From Antarcticibacterium arcticum (lineage in GTDB: Bacteria > Bacteroidota > Bacteroidia > Flavobacteriales > Flavobacteriaceae): a stretch of DNA of 64,000 nt. The position numbers and the translations under genes are program-made. Below the pieces are notes generated by a model that searched no databases, had not been told where the DNA came from, and worked only from the letters and a program-made list of their open reading frames with translations. Positions 21,116 to 30,833 of the stretch are shown piece by piece; within the stretch, counting starts at the first letter, position 1; every line of letters begins with the position of its first letter. The DNA lies in NCBI RefSeq assembly GCF_007993795.1, contig NZ_CP042476.1, positions 2,356,001 through 2,420,000 of the forward strand, in the 5' to 3' direction.

Positions 21116-24100
21116 TTAAAATTTAAGTTGTACCGAGAAGTTATAAGACCTGGAAACAGGATAAACCCCGTAATCTATCGCGTAATAATTCTGGGTTAAA
21201 GAATCGTATCGCTGTACTTCAGGGTCCCAGCCGGAGTAATCTGTGAAAATTAATAAATTTCTTCCTGTTACCCCAACTCTAAACGAGTTAAAGAATCCAT
21301 TTGCTATCCCCGAAAGTTGATCCCTTCCAAAGGTGTAGAATAAGGATGCTTCTCTTAATTTAACAAAAGAACCGTCTTCTACCCAGTGCTCAAGATCATT
21401 ATTGGCATTATAAAGGCTCTGGTAGTAATCCTGGGTTTTCTTTTGCCCTTCAGCCACCCCGGCCTGGTCCATAATTGCATTACGGTTATCTCTTGTTAAC
21501 CATTGCCCCTGGCGGTTGTAAATATCTCCACCATTTTTCCAATCCCATAACATATAGAAGTTAAAACCTTTATACTTGAAATTAGAGGTAAGTCCCAGGT
21601 TGAAATCGGCATTTTGAGAACCAATCTTACCAAACCATGTATTTCCATCTTCATCAAGACGACGTATGGCTTTTTCATCTGAAGTACCCACGGCACTGGC
21701 TAAAACCACTACCCCGTCACGGTTTACCACATAATCACTTATATTAGCACCCGTAGGTAACTGTCGTGACATTTGGTCAAGGGAGGTTACAAAGGCCCCA
21801 CCATACATTGCACCAAATTCCTCACCTTCTTCAATTCGGAAAATTCGTCCGGGAGTATTGGTACCCGCCGGCCCAACGATAATTGGATCTACGTTCAATT
21901 GTTTTACCTCGTTCCTTGTTCTGCTGTAACGAAGCCCAAGATCCCATCCAAGGTTCTCCTGCTTGATCACTTCTGCATTTAACATAAGCTCCAGGGTATT
22001 GAATTCTACCGTACCTACATTCTGCCATTGTTTATTTCTTCCCTCATTAACCGGAGCGAAGATATCTACGAACATAAACTGATCTTCTGTTTTTGCTTTT
22101 GCATATACCCCTTCAAATGTAAATCTATTCAGGAAATTTACATTAAGTCCTACTTCCATTTCTGTTGTAAGTGAGGGCTTTAACTGATCATTAGCCAGCA
22201 CACGATCATTACTTACCAAACCTGAATTAAGGCCGGTATAATCATATTGCCAGTTAAATCCGGGACGTTGTCCTGCTGTACCTAATGCCGCATGTACTTT
22301 CATTTCCTGAATTCCCGGTATTTGGATATCCTCAGAGATCCTGTAAGCAGTTGAAACTCTGTAGTAATTGTTCCACCTGTTTTCGGCTCCAAACAGGGAG
22401 GAACCATCTATACGATACATAGCATCCAGAATATAACGATCTTTAAAGTCAAGACCAACTATAGCGAAAAAGTTCTGCGCTCTTTCATCCTGTAAAGAGG
22501 ATCCAATTGAAGTTCTTTCATTGTTGAAATTATCAAGAGATTGTACTCCCTGGTAGATAAAATCGAAACCTGAACCAAAGAAATACTCGTAGTGATTATC
22601 CTCTAAAAGATAACTTAACTTACCCGCGATATTAAGATCGCCAAAAGTATCAACATAGTTTAGAGTTGCCTGGGCCTTTTGTGAAAGGGTATAAGAATTT
22701 TCTTTGGAAAACCCACCTTTGGAATAACTGAAACCTACATTTTCTCCTCCAAGACTTCCTCCCGTTTGGAATGCGGTATAAGGTGTAAGACTTTGATTGT
22801 TCCAGGTGGTACTTTCAACAGCATATTCAAGATCAAGGTTTAATGGATTGGCAAATTTCACATTCAGGTTATAGGAACCTAGAAACCTGTTTCTCACAGC
22901 ATTTTCCCTAATAGTTGCCAGGTTATATAATGGGTTTATGGTAGTTGCCGCCCAAGGGTTGGGAATATAATAATAAGGCTGCCCATCTGGGTTAGGCGCA
23001 TTGAGATCAACATCGGGATCAGAAAGCGCAAGGTCAAATATTACTCCATCAAGAGATCCCCCTGGGGTCTCGTTGTTGGATCGAATATAATTATTATTAG
23101 TAGTTAGTTTTAACCAACTGTTTATTTGCATGTCACCATTTAATCGTGCCCCGTATCTTTCATAACCTCCTGTTTCGGCAAATATCCCTTCGTTCTGCGT
23201 TCTTTCAGCAGAAAAGAAAAGATTAGAAAATTCTGATGCAGTAGAAACAGAGGCATAGGTTGTATTATCAACACCTGTATTAAAGAATAAATCCTGGTTG
23301 TCATAATAAGCTCCGAACGGATTATCAGCATAACGATCAGCAGAAGGTATTCTGGCCCCGGAAACACCTAATCTTCCTACCCCGGTATAGCCACTGGCAT
23401 ATTCCACACCGGCATACCTTGTATAACGATTTTCGCTCTGGTAATCAGCAGCTAGTTCATAAATGTGAGACCTGTTGATATCGATCTTATTTGCAAGCTG
23501 GGAAAAACCAAGGTCATTTCGAATGGTCACTTGTGGCCCTGCCTGATTGTATTTACCTCTTTTTGTTGTTATAACGATTACCCCGTTACCAGCACGTGAC
23601 CCATACAGCGCAGATGCAGATGCACCTTTTACGATCTCAAAAGAGGCGATATCGTCTGTATTAATGTCCTGTATTCCACCTTCTACCTGGATCCCGTCAA
23701 CAAGGATCAAGGGCTCCTGCCCTCCAAAAAGGTTTGTGGCACCCCTTAACTGGATTGTAGCTCCAGTTCCCGGTTGCCCGAAATTAGTTACGGTAACACC
23801 CGCAACCTTACCTTGCAAAGCACTTGCAGCTGATGTTGCAGGGATCACTTCCAGATCTGCCGCATCAACTTTGTTCACCGTTACCGATAATTTTTTACGG
23901 CTTGTAGCCCCGGCCAGACCGGTTACCACAACCTCATCCAGTTGAGCAGCATCTACTGCCATCGTAATGTTGATAGTGTTGGAGGTACCCACTACTCTTT
24001 GTTGGGTTTCATACCCCACATAGCTAAATTCAATGACGTCTCCTGCATTTACCTGCACACTGTAACGTCCGTCAAAATCTGTTTGAGTACCAGTGTTTGT

Positions 24101-24244
24101 GGCCGGTATAAGCACGTTAACTCCCGGAAGGGGTACCCCGTCCGAATCTGTAACTGTCCCCGTGACAGTCCTGTCCTGAGCAAAGGACAATTGTACGACA
24201 AACGCCAAAAAAAGCGTTAAAATCAAATGTAATCTTTGTTTCAT
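21116..24244 (-). CDS. SusC/RagA family TonB-linked outer-membrane transporter
   Basis: A 1042-residue transporter with signal peptide (1-22, ending FAQ), carboxypeptidase-regulatory-like domain (VTDSDGVPLPGVNVLIPATN), plug (DEVVVTGLAGATSRKK, ALQGKVAGVTV, IQLRGATNL, PLILVDGIQV, SRAGNGVIVITTKRG) and barrel ending SYNFSVQLKF. The plug carries SRKKLSVTVNKVD, seen in SusC proteins that pair with SusD-like_2 partners. It is the first gene of a two-gene unit and is divergent from rnhB. Only general nutrient uptake can be claimed. Confidence 0.93.
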   Translation of the reverse strand: MKQRLHLILTLFLAFVVQLSFAQDRTVTGTVTDSDGVPLPGVNVLIPATNTGTQTDFDGRYSVQVNAGDVIEFSYVGYETQQRVVGTSNTINITMAVDAAQLDEVVVTGLAGATSRKKLSVTVNKVDAADLEVIPATSAASALQGKVAGVTVTNFGQPGTGATIQLRGATNLFGGQEPLILVDGIQVEGGIQDINTDDIASFEIVKGASASALYGSRAGNGVIVITTKRGKYNQAGPQVTIRNDLGFSQLANKIDINRSHIYELAADYQSENRYTRYAGVEYASGYTGVGRLGVSGARIPSADRYADNPFGAYYDNQDLFFNTGVDNTTYASVSTASEFSNLFFSAERTQNEGIFAETGGYERYGARLNGDMQINSWLKLTTNNNYIRSNNETPGGSLDGVIFDLALSDPDVDLNAPNPDGQPYYYIPNPWAATTINPLYNLATIRENAVRNRFLGSYNLNVKFANPLNLDLEYAVESTTWNNQSLTPYTAFQTGGSLGGENVGFSYSKGGFSKENSYTLSQKAQATLNYVDTFGDLNIAGKLSYLLEDNHYEYFFGSGFDFIYQGVQSLDNFNNERTSIGSSLQDERAQNFFAIVGLDFKDRYILDAMYRIDGSSLFGAENRWNNYYRVSTAYRISEDIQIPGIQEMKVHAALGTAGQRPGFNWQYDYTGLNSGLVSNDRVLANDQLKPSLTTEMEVGLNVNFLNRFTFEGVYAKAKTEDQFMFVDIFAPVNEGRNKQWQNVGTVEFNTLELMLNAEVIKQENLGWDLGLRYSRTRNEVKQLNVDPIIVGPAGTNTPGRIFRIEEGEEFGAMYGGAFVTSLDQMSRQLPTGANISDYVVNRDGVVVLASAVGTSDEKAIRRLDEDGNTWFGKIGSQNADFNLGLTSNFKYKGFNFYMLWDWKNGGDIYNRQGQWLTRDNRNAIMDQAGVAEGQKKTQDYYQSLYNANNDLEHWVEDGSFVKLREASLFYTFGRDQLSGIANGFFNSFRVGVTGRNLLIFTDYSGWDPEVQRYDSLTQNYYAIDYGVYPVSRSYNFSVQLKF

Positions 24245-24399
24245 TAGTTAGTTGTTTTAGTTAGATTGCGCCAAAAATGTGAATAAAATATTAAAATCAC
24301 AAGTTAAACGCTTCTAAATTTTTTAACAATTCATCAATTTTTAGTCAAAAAACAGGGTGTTTTTGCGTTTAAAATGAGATTTTAGTTAAAGTATACTAT

Positions 24400-24999
24400 A
24401 TGTTAATCAATTCTTATCATAAACATTTTTTAGAATGCGGAACAGATGAAGCGGGGCGTGGTTGCCTTGCAGGACCGGTTGTTGCCGCAGCGGTTATCTT
24501 ACCTAAAAGATTTAAAAACCAATTGATAAATGATTCCAAAGTCCTCAAAAAATCAAACCGTGCACTACTGAAAGATCTTATTGAAAAAAAAGCGCTGGGA
24601 TTTTCCGTTTCTTTTGTGGATAACTTTATAATTGACCGCGTAAATATTTTAAATGCCTCCATTCAGGCTATGCATCAATCTATTGAAGAATTAGAAATTC
24701 TTCCCGAACACATCCTGGTAGACGGGAACAGGTTTAAACCTTTTAAGACAATCCCTCATTTATGCGTGATAAAGGGAGATGGAAAATACCTGAATATAGC
24801 CGCGGCTTCCATTCTGGCAAAAACCTACCGCGATGCCTATATGGAAAAGATCCACGAAGAATTCCCTGTTTATAACTGGAAACAGAATAAAGGCTATCCT
24901 ACTGCCCAGCACCGGGAGGCTATTGAAAAATATGGCACCACTAAATATCACCGAATGAGCTTTAAGTTATTGCCACAGCAGTTGAAACTTACATTGTGA
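24400..24999 (+). CDS. rnhB: Ribonuclease HII
   Basis: A 199-residue cytosolic endonuclease that removes RNA from RNA-DNA hybrids, including single ribonucleotides in DNA. The catalytic motif DEAGRG lies at residues 16-21 with the following GPVVAAAV strand, a second acidic site (ILVDGN), and KGDGKYLNIAAASILAKTYRD. The C-terminal NKGYPTAQHREAIEKYGTTKYHRMSF matches the family. Normal length. It is followed at 39 bases by an uncharacterised lipoprotein gene and is probably co-transcribed with it. Confidence 0.96.
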   Translation: MLINSYHKHFLECGTDEAGRGCLAGPVVAAAVILPKRFKNQLINDSKVLKKSNRALLKDLIEKKALGFSVSFVDNFIIDRVNILNASIQAMHQSIEELEILPEHILVDGNRFKPFKTIPHLCVIKGDGKYLNIAAASILAKTYRDAYMEKIHEEFPVYNWKQNKGYPTAQHREAIEKYGTTKYHRMSFKLLPQQLKLTL

Positions 25000-25038
25000 T
25001 TAGTATATTTGTGATGCACACATAAAAAACCTACACTT

Positions 25039-27486
25039 TTGAAAAAACTACTGCTCTCCTTCGCAGTTCTTTTAATACTTGTTGCCTGTGGTAAAGACAG
25101 GGAAACCTCCGGGGATTTGGGTGAATTTATTCCACTAAACTCATCTTATATTATTAGTTCCCCCAATCTGGCTGACCTTTTGAAAAATATTGACAGCCTT
25201 TCATTTTTTAAGGATAATGAGTTCCTTATCAATCCCGAGATTCTCTCCCAACTAAAATCTCTTTCTGAATTCACAGGAAAAGAGCCTTCCTTAATTTGTT
25301 TAACTAAAGGGGGAGATGCTGGGCTTAATTACCTATATATAAGTAAAGGCCATCCCGATCAAATTAAGACCGATTCTATAAAGAACAAATCGGTTGAAAC
25401 CTTTACCTATGACTCCTTCAGCATAAATAAATTCAGCCTGGAGGAGGTAACTTTCTTTACTTCTCACCGCAACGGGGTTTTATTGGCGGGTAATTCCCGG
25501 AGCCAGCTTGAGGAAATAATGAAATCTGGTAAAAAGGGAAAGAATGAAACTTTTGATAAAGTCTTTGCGGCTGCAGATAAAAGAAAGAGTTCATTATTCG
25601 TTAACCATGAGGAATTCAACAGGTCCTTTAAAAACTCGTTTCCCGGGAGTGCACTTCCCCTTGCAGGCTTAGCAGGTTGGAGTGTATTGGATATAGACAT
25701 GAAAGGCCAGAAGATCCTGCTCAACGGAATTTCTGTCTGGGGCCCACAGGATAAGGCGATTCTGGAAGCCTTCAGGAATGTAAATCCAGTACCCAATCAA
25801 CTGGCTGACATAACCCCTACATCTGCCGCCGGGTTTTATTCCTTTACCTACAACAGTTTTGAAAAACTACATTCCAACCTTCAGGAAGTAACCGAAACTC
25901 CAACTGCTTTACCCGACAATCATTTTCTGAATTTTACTCAGGAGGCGGGGGTTATCTTTCTTTCGGCTGAAAATGTGGTCGCCTTCACGGCAACAGATAT
26001 GGATCTTGCACAGCAGGCTATCACCCAGGAGAGTGAACTCTCAAACGAGTTTCGCAATATCCCCATATACAGGTTTAATGAATCACCGCAAATCCTTCGG
26101 CTGCTGAATCCTTTAATGATAGTAGAGGACTATTTACATTTTGCATATGTTGGTAATTCTATACTTTTTGCCAAATCTTCCGCAGCAATAGAAGAGATCA
26201 TAACTTTCTCTCTTAACAAAACAATCCTTTCTGAGCAGGAATTTTTCCAGGATGCTATGAGCCACCTTGCGAGCTCCTCTTCCTTCTTAATGGTTTCCAA
26301 CTCAGAAAATATAAAACCCCGGCTAAAAGCAACCGGATCTGAGGATATACTGGAGGAAATCAATTCCCTGGACCTTAAAAATTATCCCATCCTTGCGGTG
26401 CAGTTTGTGCAGGAAGGAGATTTCGCACATTTGCACGGCATCATGAACACCACAAAATCTACCAGCAGCAATGGGGTGAAAGAAATTGCAGCTTTTAATA
26501 CAGATTCCCCAATTGGCACCACTGCATTTCTTGTAAAAAACCACACCAACAACGCCATAGAAGTTGCGGTGCAGGATGAGAAAAATGAGCTCTACTTATT
26601 CAATGCAGCTGGAAAAAGACTGTGGAAAACTTCCTTGGAGGGCAGGATCTCAGGAAAGATCCTCCAGGTAGACGCGAGAAAGAATGGCTCTTTACAATTG
26701 GTCTTCTCTACACAAAATGCATTATATAATCTGGATAGAGCAGGAAAATCATCCAAACCCTTTCCTATAAATTTCAAAGATGATATTACTCAACCCCTGT
26801 CTGTTTTTGATTATGATAATAACAGGAATTATAGATTAGTAATCACCCAGGACAGGGACGTAATAATGTATGATGCCAAAGGTGCACAAGTAAAAGGTTT
26901 TGACTTTGGAAAAACTTCAGCAGCTATAACCGAATCGCCTCAGCATATTAGAATGAAAAACAAGGATTATATTGTAGTACCTGAGGACAACGGGAAAATG
27001 AATATCCTGAGCCGCCAGGGAACCTCCCGTGTAAAGGTGGAGGATGAGATAGATTTTTCAGAAAACCAATGGTATTCCAATAATGGAAATTTCATCTCTG
27101 TTACTTCTAAAGGGGAATTAATAAAAATTGATGAAAACGGTGCTGTTAGGAAGGAAAAACTGGCAGATTTTACCGATCCGTTTTTTACCGCTAATGAAGA
27201 TGTGCTGGTGTTTCATTCAGAAAATAACCTGAAGATCAATAACAATACCGTAACGCTGGATTATGGATTGTACACCCAACCGGAGATCTTCACTTTTGGA
27301 AATAATACCTTTATAACTATAACCGACACCCAGGCCGAAAGGGTGTTTGTATTTAATGAAAAAGCAGAATTGCTTCCCGGCTTTCCGGTTTACGGAAGCT
27401 CCAGGGCAAACATCCTGAGCATTGGGAAAAAGAACTTCCTGAGCGTTCGGGGTGATGAAAAAGGAATTATCTTATATGAGTTCTAA
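25039..27486 (+). CDS. Large uncharacterised lipoprotein with C-terminal propeller-like region
   Basis: An 815-residue protein. The start appears to be TTG at 25039, since it begins a good lipoprotein signal (KKLLLSFAVLLILVACG, lipid-modified Cys17). The N-terminal half (20-480) resembles the general layout of DUF3352-type exported proteins, with repeated IYRFNESPQ and LFVNHEEF-like elements. Residues about 490-815 are a series of short beta repeats (NELYLFNAAGKRLW, DVIMYDAKGAQV, ELIKIDENGAV, RVFVFNEKAELLPGFPV), typical of a beta-propeller. It is membrane-anchored in the periplasm or outer membrane. The function is not recognised. Its stop codon overlaps the stop of the convergent lipB. Confidence 0.75.
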   Translation: MKKLLLSFAVLLILVACGKDRETSGDLGEFIPLNSSYIISSPNLADLLKNIDSLSFFKDNEFLINPEILSQLKSLSEFTGKEPSLICLTKGGDAGLNYLYISKGHPDQIKTDSIKNKSVETFTYDSFSINKFSLEEVTFFTSHRNGVLLAGNSRSQLEEIMKSGKKGKNETFDKVFAAADKRKSSLFVNHEEFNRSFKNSFPGSALPLAGLAGWSVLDIDMKGQKILLNGISVWGPQDKAILEAFRNVNPVPNQLADITPTSAAGFYSFTYNSFEKLHSNLQEVTETPTALPDNHFLNFTQEAGVIFLSAENVVAFTATDMDLAQQAITQESELSNEFRNIPIYRFNESPQILRLLNPLMIVEDYLHFAYVGNSILFAKSSAAIEEIITFSLNKTILSEQEFFQDAMSHLASSSSFLMVSNSENIKPRLKATGSEDILEEINSLDLKNYPILAVQFVQEGDFAHLHGIMNTTKSTSSNGVKEIAAFNTDSPIGTTAFLVKNHTNNAIEVAVQDEKNELYLFNAAGKRLWKTSLEGRISGKILQVDARKNGSLQLVFSTQNALYNLDRAGKSSKPFPINFKDDITQPLSVFDYDNNRNYRLVITQDRDVIMYDAKGAQVKGFDFGKTSAAITESPQHIRMKNKDYIVVPEDNGKMNILSRQGTSRVKVEDEIDFSENQWYSNNGNFISVTSKGELIKIDENGAVRKEKLADFTDPFFTANEDVLVFHSENNLKINNNTVTLDYGLYTQPEIFTFGNNTFITITDTQAERVFVFNEKAELLPGFPVYGSSRANILSIGKKNFLSVRGDEKGIILYEF

Positions 27487-28190
27487 ATCTCTTTAGTATA
27501 ATTTGCTTCAAAGATCGCGGCAAAATACTTCAGGATTTTTTCCTGAACTTCATTCATAGGAACCTCGCGTTGTCCCAGTTCTATGTTAAGGGAAGTAACA
27601 GCTTTACCCTTGATTCCGCAGGGAATAATATGATCAAAATAACCAAGGTCTGTATTTACATTTAGCGCGAAGCCATGCATGGTAACCCACCTGCTTGCCT
27701 TTACTCCCATCGCGCAAATTTTCCTTGCATAGGGAGTGCCCACATCCAGCCATACTCCTGTCTCCCCTTTACTTCTTTGGGCATCCAGGCCATATTCCTG
27801 CAAGGTAAGTATGATAACTTCCTCCAGGAAACGCAGGTATTTATGAATATCTGTAAAAAAATTTTCGAGGTCCAGCACAGGATACCCCACCACCTGTCCC
27901 GGCCCGTGATAAGTAATATCGCCGCCGCGGTTGCTTTTATAGAATTGGGCATTTCTGGCCTTTAACTGGTTTTCGTCAAGCAACAAATGAGATTGGTCAC
28001 CGCTTTTTCCCAGTGTGTATACATGAGGATGTTCTACCAGCAACAAATAATTGGGGGTTGGCGCCTGAAGATCCTCGCGGCGGTTCCTTATTTTAAGTTC
28101 CATGATCTCCCGGAAAAGCTGCTCCTGGTAATCCCAGGCTTCCCGGTATTCCCGAAGGCCCAATTCCTGAAGTTGTATTTCTTTATTCAA
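27483..28190 (-). CDS. lipB: Octanoyl-ACP:protein N-octanoyltransferase
   Basis: A 235-residue cytosolic enzyme that transfers octanoyl from acyl carrier protein to lipoyl domains, the first step of protein lipoylation. Signature RGGDITYHGPGQVVGYPVLDL is near residue 90. The catalytic pair is visible as the Lys in KICAMGVKASRWVTMHGFALNV and the Cys in HIIPCGI. Length is normal for Bacteroidetes. It converges with the lipoprotein gene to its left, overlapping by 4 bases at the stop codons. No lipA is seen nearby. Confidence 0.95.
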   Translation of the reverse strand: MNKEIQLQELGLREYREAWDYQEQLFREIMELKIRNRREDLQAPTPNYLLLVEHPHVYTLGKSGDQSHLLLDENQLKARNAQFYKSNRGGDITYHGPGQVVGYPVLDLENFFTDIHKYLRFLEEVIILTLQEYGLDAQRSKGETGVWLDVGTPYARKICAMGVKASRWVTMHGFALNVNTDLGYFDHIIPCGIKGKAVTSLNIELGQREVPMNEVQEKILKYFAAIFEANYTKEI

Positions 28191-28263
28191 ACCTTTTTTA
28201 TTTTAAAAATGCCGGCATTAATTAATAAGCTCCCATGATCCTTTAAATTATTCGAATTCCAGA

Positions 28264-28428
28264 TCAATAATTATCTTTAGGGCGGTTAAGAATAATAAGC
28301 GCAGCAATAACCCCAGGGATCCAACCCAGTAAGGTTAATAACAAAACAATAAGAATAGACCCGCAACCACGGTCATAAACCGCAAGTGGCGGAAACAGCA
28401 CCGATAAAATAACCCTCCAAATACTCAT
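28264..28428 (-). CDS. YqaE/Pmp3 family small membrane protein
   Basis: A 54-residue protein with two membrane segments (about 4-19 and 24-46). The Pmp3 core MSIWRVILSVLFPPLAVY, the D-R-G-C-G loop and GWIPGVIAALIILNR are all present. Starting at the ATG at 28426-28428 gives exactly the family length. A longer reading from 28503 would add 25 residues that are not family-like. Pmp3 proteins are linked to membrane potential and salt or stress tolerance in other organisms; its role here is unknown. Confidence 0.9.
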   Translation of the reverse strand: MSIWRVILSVLFPPLAVYDRGCGSILIVLLLTLLGWIPGVIAALIILNRPKDNY

Positions 28429-28524
28429 ATAACTAACCCGGTTTTTTAATATAAGCACAAAGATACTATTAAAAAATTGCCCTGCACGGGGAACAAATTT
28501 CATAATATTCCCACATAAAATCTA

Positions 28525-28556
28525 ATTGACTGGTTGCCTGAATGTCCTTATATTTG
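28525..28556 (+). promoter_or_regulatory. Promoter of lysS
   Basis: ATTG at 28525-28528, a 20-base spacer and TATATTTG at 28549-28556 match the Bacteroidetes -33/-7 consensus. The start codon is 47 bases downstream of the -7 box. Confidence 0.7.
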
Positions 28557-28602
28557 CAGCTTGCTTATCTATAATGCTAGGCTTTTAATTTTATAAAATA
28601 TT

Positions 28603-30300
28603 ATGCAGCTATCTGAACAGGAAATTGTACGAAGAGAAAAACTTTCTGCTTTACGAAAATTGGACATAGATCCATATCCCGCGGCCCTTTACCCGGTGAC
28701 ACATGTATCTTCGGAAATTAAGAGTGAATTTGAAGAGGGAAAACAGGTAGTAGTTGCAGGAAGATTAATGTCCAGGCGTATTCAGGGAAAGGCATCCTTT
28801 GCTGAAATTCAGGATTCCTCAGGCAGGATCCAGGTTTATTTCAACAGGGATGAAATTTGTGCCGGTGAGGATAAGGCAAAATACAACGAAGTATATAAAA
28901 AATTACTTGATATAGGAGATTTCATAGGGATCATAGGAGAGTTGTTCACTACCCAGGTAGGAGAAAAGACTATTATGGTGAAAGATTTCACGCTGCTTAG
29001 CAAATCCCTGCGGCCTCTACCTCTACCCAAAACCGATAAAGACGGAAAAACCTTTGACGAGTTTAATGATCCCGAATTAAGGTACCGGCAACGGTATGCA
29101 GACCTCGTGGTAAATCCAAGGGTAAAGGAAGTATTTATAAAACGTACCCGGCTTTTCAATGCAATGCGCTCCTTCTTTAATGAAAAAGGTTATTTTGAGG
29201 TAGAAACCCCTATTCTGCAATCTATCCCAGGAGGTGCGGCGGCAAGACCATTTATGACGCACCACAATGCGTTGGATATTCCGCTCTATCTTAGGGTTGC
29301 AAACGAATTATATTTAAAAAGACTTATTGTAGGTGGTTTTGACGGGGTGTATGAATTTTCCAAGAATTTCAGGAATGAAGGAATGGATCGTACCCATAAT
29401 CCCGAATTCACGGCTATGGAGATCTATGTTGCCTACAAGGATTATAACTGGATGATGGAGTTTACTGAAAACCTGCTGGAGTATTGTGCGCTGGCAGTTA
29501 ACGGGACTACAAATGCCACCTTTGGGCCACATGAAGTAAATTTCAAAGCTCCTTACAAGCGAATTTCCATGACCGATGCTATTAAGGAATACACAGGGTT
29601 TGATATCACCGGAAAAACGGAACAGGAACTGTTTAAAGCTGCCAGGGAAATGGGTGTGGATGTGGATGAGACGATGGGGAAAGGAAAACTTATTGATGAA
29701 ATCTTTGGGGAGAAATGCGAGGGGAATTTTATTCAGCCAACATTTATAACAGATTACCCTAAGGAAATGAGTCCGCTGTGTAAAGTTCACCGTGATAATC
29801 CGGAGCTTACGGAGCGTTTTGAATTGATGGTTTGCGGGAAGGAAATTGCCAATGCCTATACAGAGCTTAATGATCCTATAGATCAAAGGGAACGTTTTGA
29901 GGAGCAATTAAAACTTTCAGAAAAAGGAGATGATGAAGCAATGTTCATTGATAATGATTTCCTTAGGGCGCTGGAATACGGAATGCCGCCAACATCTGGT
30001 CTTGGAATTGGAATGGATAGATTGATCATGTTCTTGACCAATAAACAATCCATACAGGAGGTATTATTCTTCCCACAAATGAAGCCGGAAAAGAAAGCCC
30101 CCACGCCGAAACCTGAGGATTTTATTAAAATTGGTATTCCCCAGGAATGGATAGATGTGGTAATGCATGAATTCCAAAGTGTCACCAAGTTAAGGGAGGA
30201 AAAACCTACACAGGTGCATCAAAAATTAAATGGTTTAAGAAAGAAGAATAAACTCCCGGTTGCAGCTTTGCAACTGGAAGAGGTTGAAAAATGGTTTTAA
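28603..30300 (+). CDS. lysS: Lysyl-tRNA synthetase, class II
   Basis: A 565-residue cytosolic aminoacyl-tRNA synthetase. The N-terminal OB-fold anticodon-binding domain (about 55-145) contains VVAGRLMSRRIQGKASFAEI. The class II catalytic core has motif 1 (FNAMRSFFNEKGYFEVETPIL), motif 2 (FRNEGMDRTHNPEFTAMEIY) and motif 3 (GLGIGMDRLIMFL, near residue 467). About 70 extra residues follow motif 3 (KAPTPKPEDFIKIGIPQEW onward); such an extension is commonly seen in Bacteroidetes LysRS. It has its own promoter and terminator. Confidence 0.97.
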   Translation: MQLSEQEIVRREKLSALRKLDIDPYPAALYPVTHVSSEIKSEFEEGKQVVVAGRLMSRRIQGKASFAEIQDSSGRIQVYFNRDEICAGEDKAKYNEVYKKLLDIGDFIGIIGELFTTQVGEKTIMVKDFTLLSKSLRPLPLPKTDKDGKTFDEFNDPELRYRQRYADLVVNPRVKEVFIKRTRLFNAMRSFFNEKGYFEVETPILQSIPGGAAARPFMTHHNALDIPLYLRVANELYLKRLIVGGFDGVYEFSKNFRNEGMDRTHNPEFTAMEIYVAYKDYNWMMEFTENLLEYCALAVNGTTNATFGPHEVNFKAPYKRISMTDAIKEYTGFDITGKTEQELFKAAREMGVDVDETMGKGKLIDEIFGEKCEGNFIQPTFITDYPKEMSPLCKVHRDNPELTERFELMVCGKEIANAYTELNDPIDQRERFEEQLKLSEKGDDEAMFIDNDFLRALEYGMPPTSGLGIGMDRLIMFLTNKQSIQEVLFFPQMKPEKKAPTPKPEDFIKIGIPQEWIDVVMHEFQSVTKLREEKPTQVHQKLNGLRKKNKLPVAALQLEEVEKWF

Positions 30301-30337
30301 AAAACAATGCCGGCTAAGTGCCGGCAATTGTTTTTTT
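30301..30337. terminator. Terminator between lysS and the small convergent gene
   Basis: Stem CAA-TGCCGGC / GCCGGCA-(A)-TTG, with one bulged base and a 5-base loop, followed by seven T on the plus strand. It lies immediately after the lysS stop. Confidence 0.82.
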
Positions 30338-30343
30338 ACGCTA

Positions 30344-30550
30344 TCATTTTTTCCCGAAAAGACCTCCCAGTTTCCCGGCCATACCCTCAAGATCTGCAGT
30401 GCCCTCCCCTTTTAAATAAGCATCAACCTGTGAGGCCATAGCAGGAGGCATTTTATCTTTCAAAAAATTTGCGACTGTGTTTACAGCAGTTGTGGCCTGG
30501 GCCTCGCTTATTCCCGCCTTTTCGGCCACCATATTAATAACCTTTTCCAT
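30344..30550 (-). CDS. Small helical protein, DUF2267-like
   Basis: A 68-residue soluble protein predicted to be mostly helical (EKVINMVAEKAGISEAQATTAVNTVANFLKDKM) with a glycine-rich tail ending LGGLFGKK. The layout resembles short DUF2267/DUF2780-type proteins common in Bacteroidetes, but I cannot assign it firmly. Coding likelihood is supported by the consistent helical pattern, the intergenic position between two terminated genes and a terminator hairpin at its 3' end. Function unknown. Confidence 0.72.
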   Translation of the reverse strand: MEKVINMVAEKAGISEAQATTAVNTVANFLKDKMPPAMASQVDAYLKGEGTADLEGMAGKLGGLFGKK

Positions 30551-30833
30551 AATTCCTTTTTATAATTTATATCACCCTTCAAGATACAATTTTTAAATAG
30601 GTAGGTTCAAAGACCAAATTGGGTTTAACTCAAAATTATAATGTGATAGAAAATTTGCTCTGTCCCCTGGTAAATGGAACTGGCACCTGAACAATCGTTA
30701 AAATCCCTTTTTAATTAACTTTTTTTTAAACCTTTTATATCTTTAGCTGTCAAAGGCTTACCTGAAGGTGATCTTTTTCGTTTACCCCGTTTAAATTCAC
30801 TTCGCTTTTATTAATAAACTAAAACATGTTTTC

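Noticed and set aside
28426..28503. Longer start (at 28503) for the Pmp3 protein
   Set aside because: The added 25 residues are not found in the Pmp3 family; the ATG at 28428 gives the expected length.
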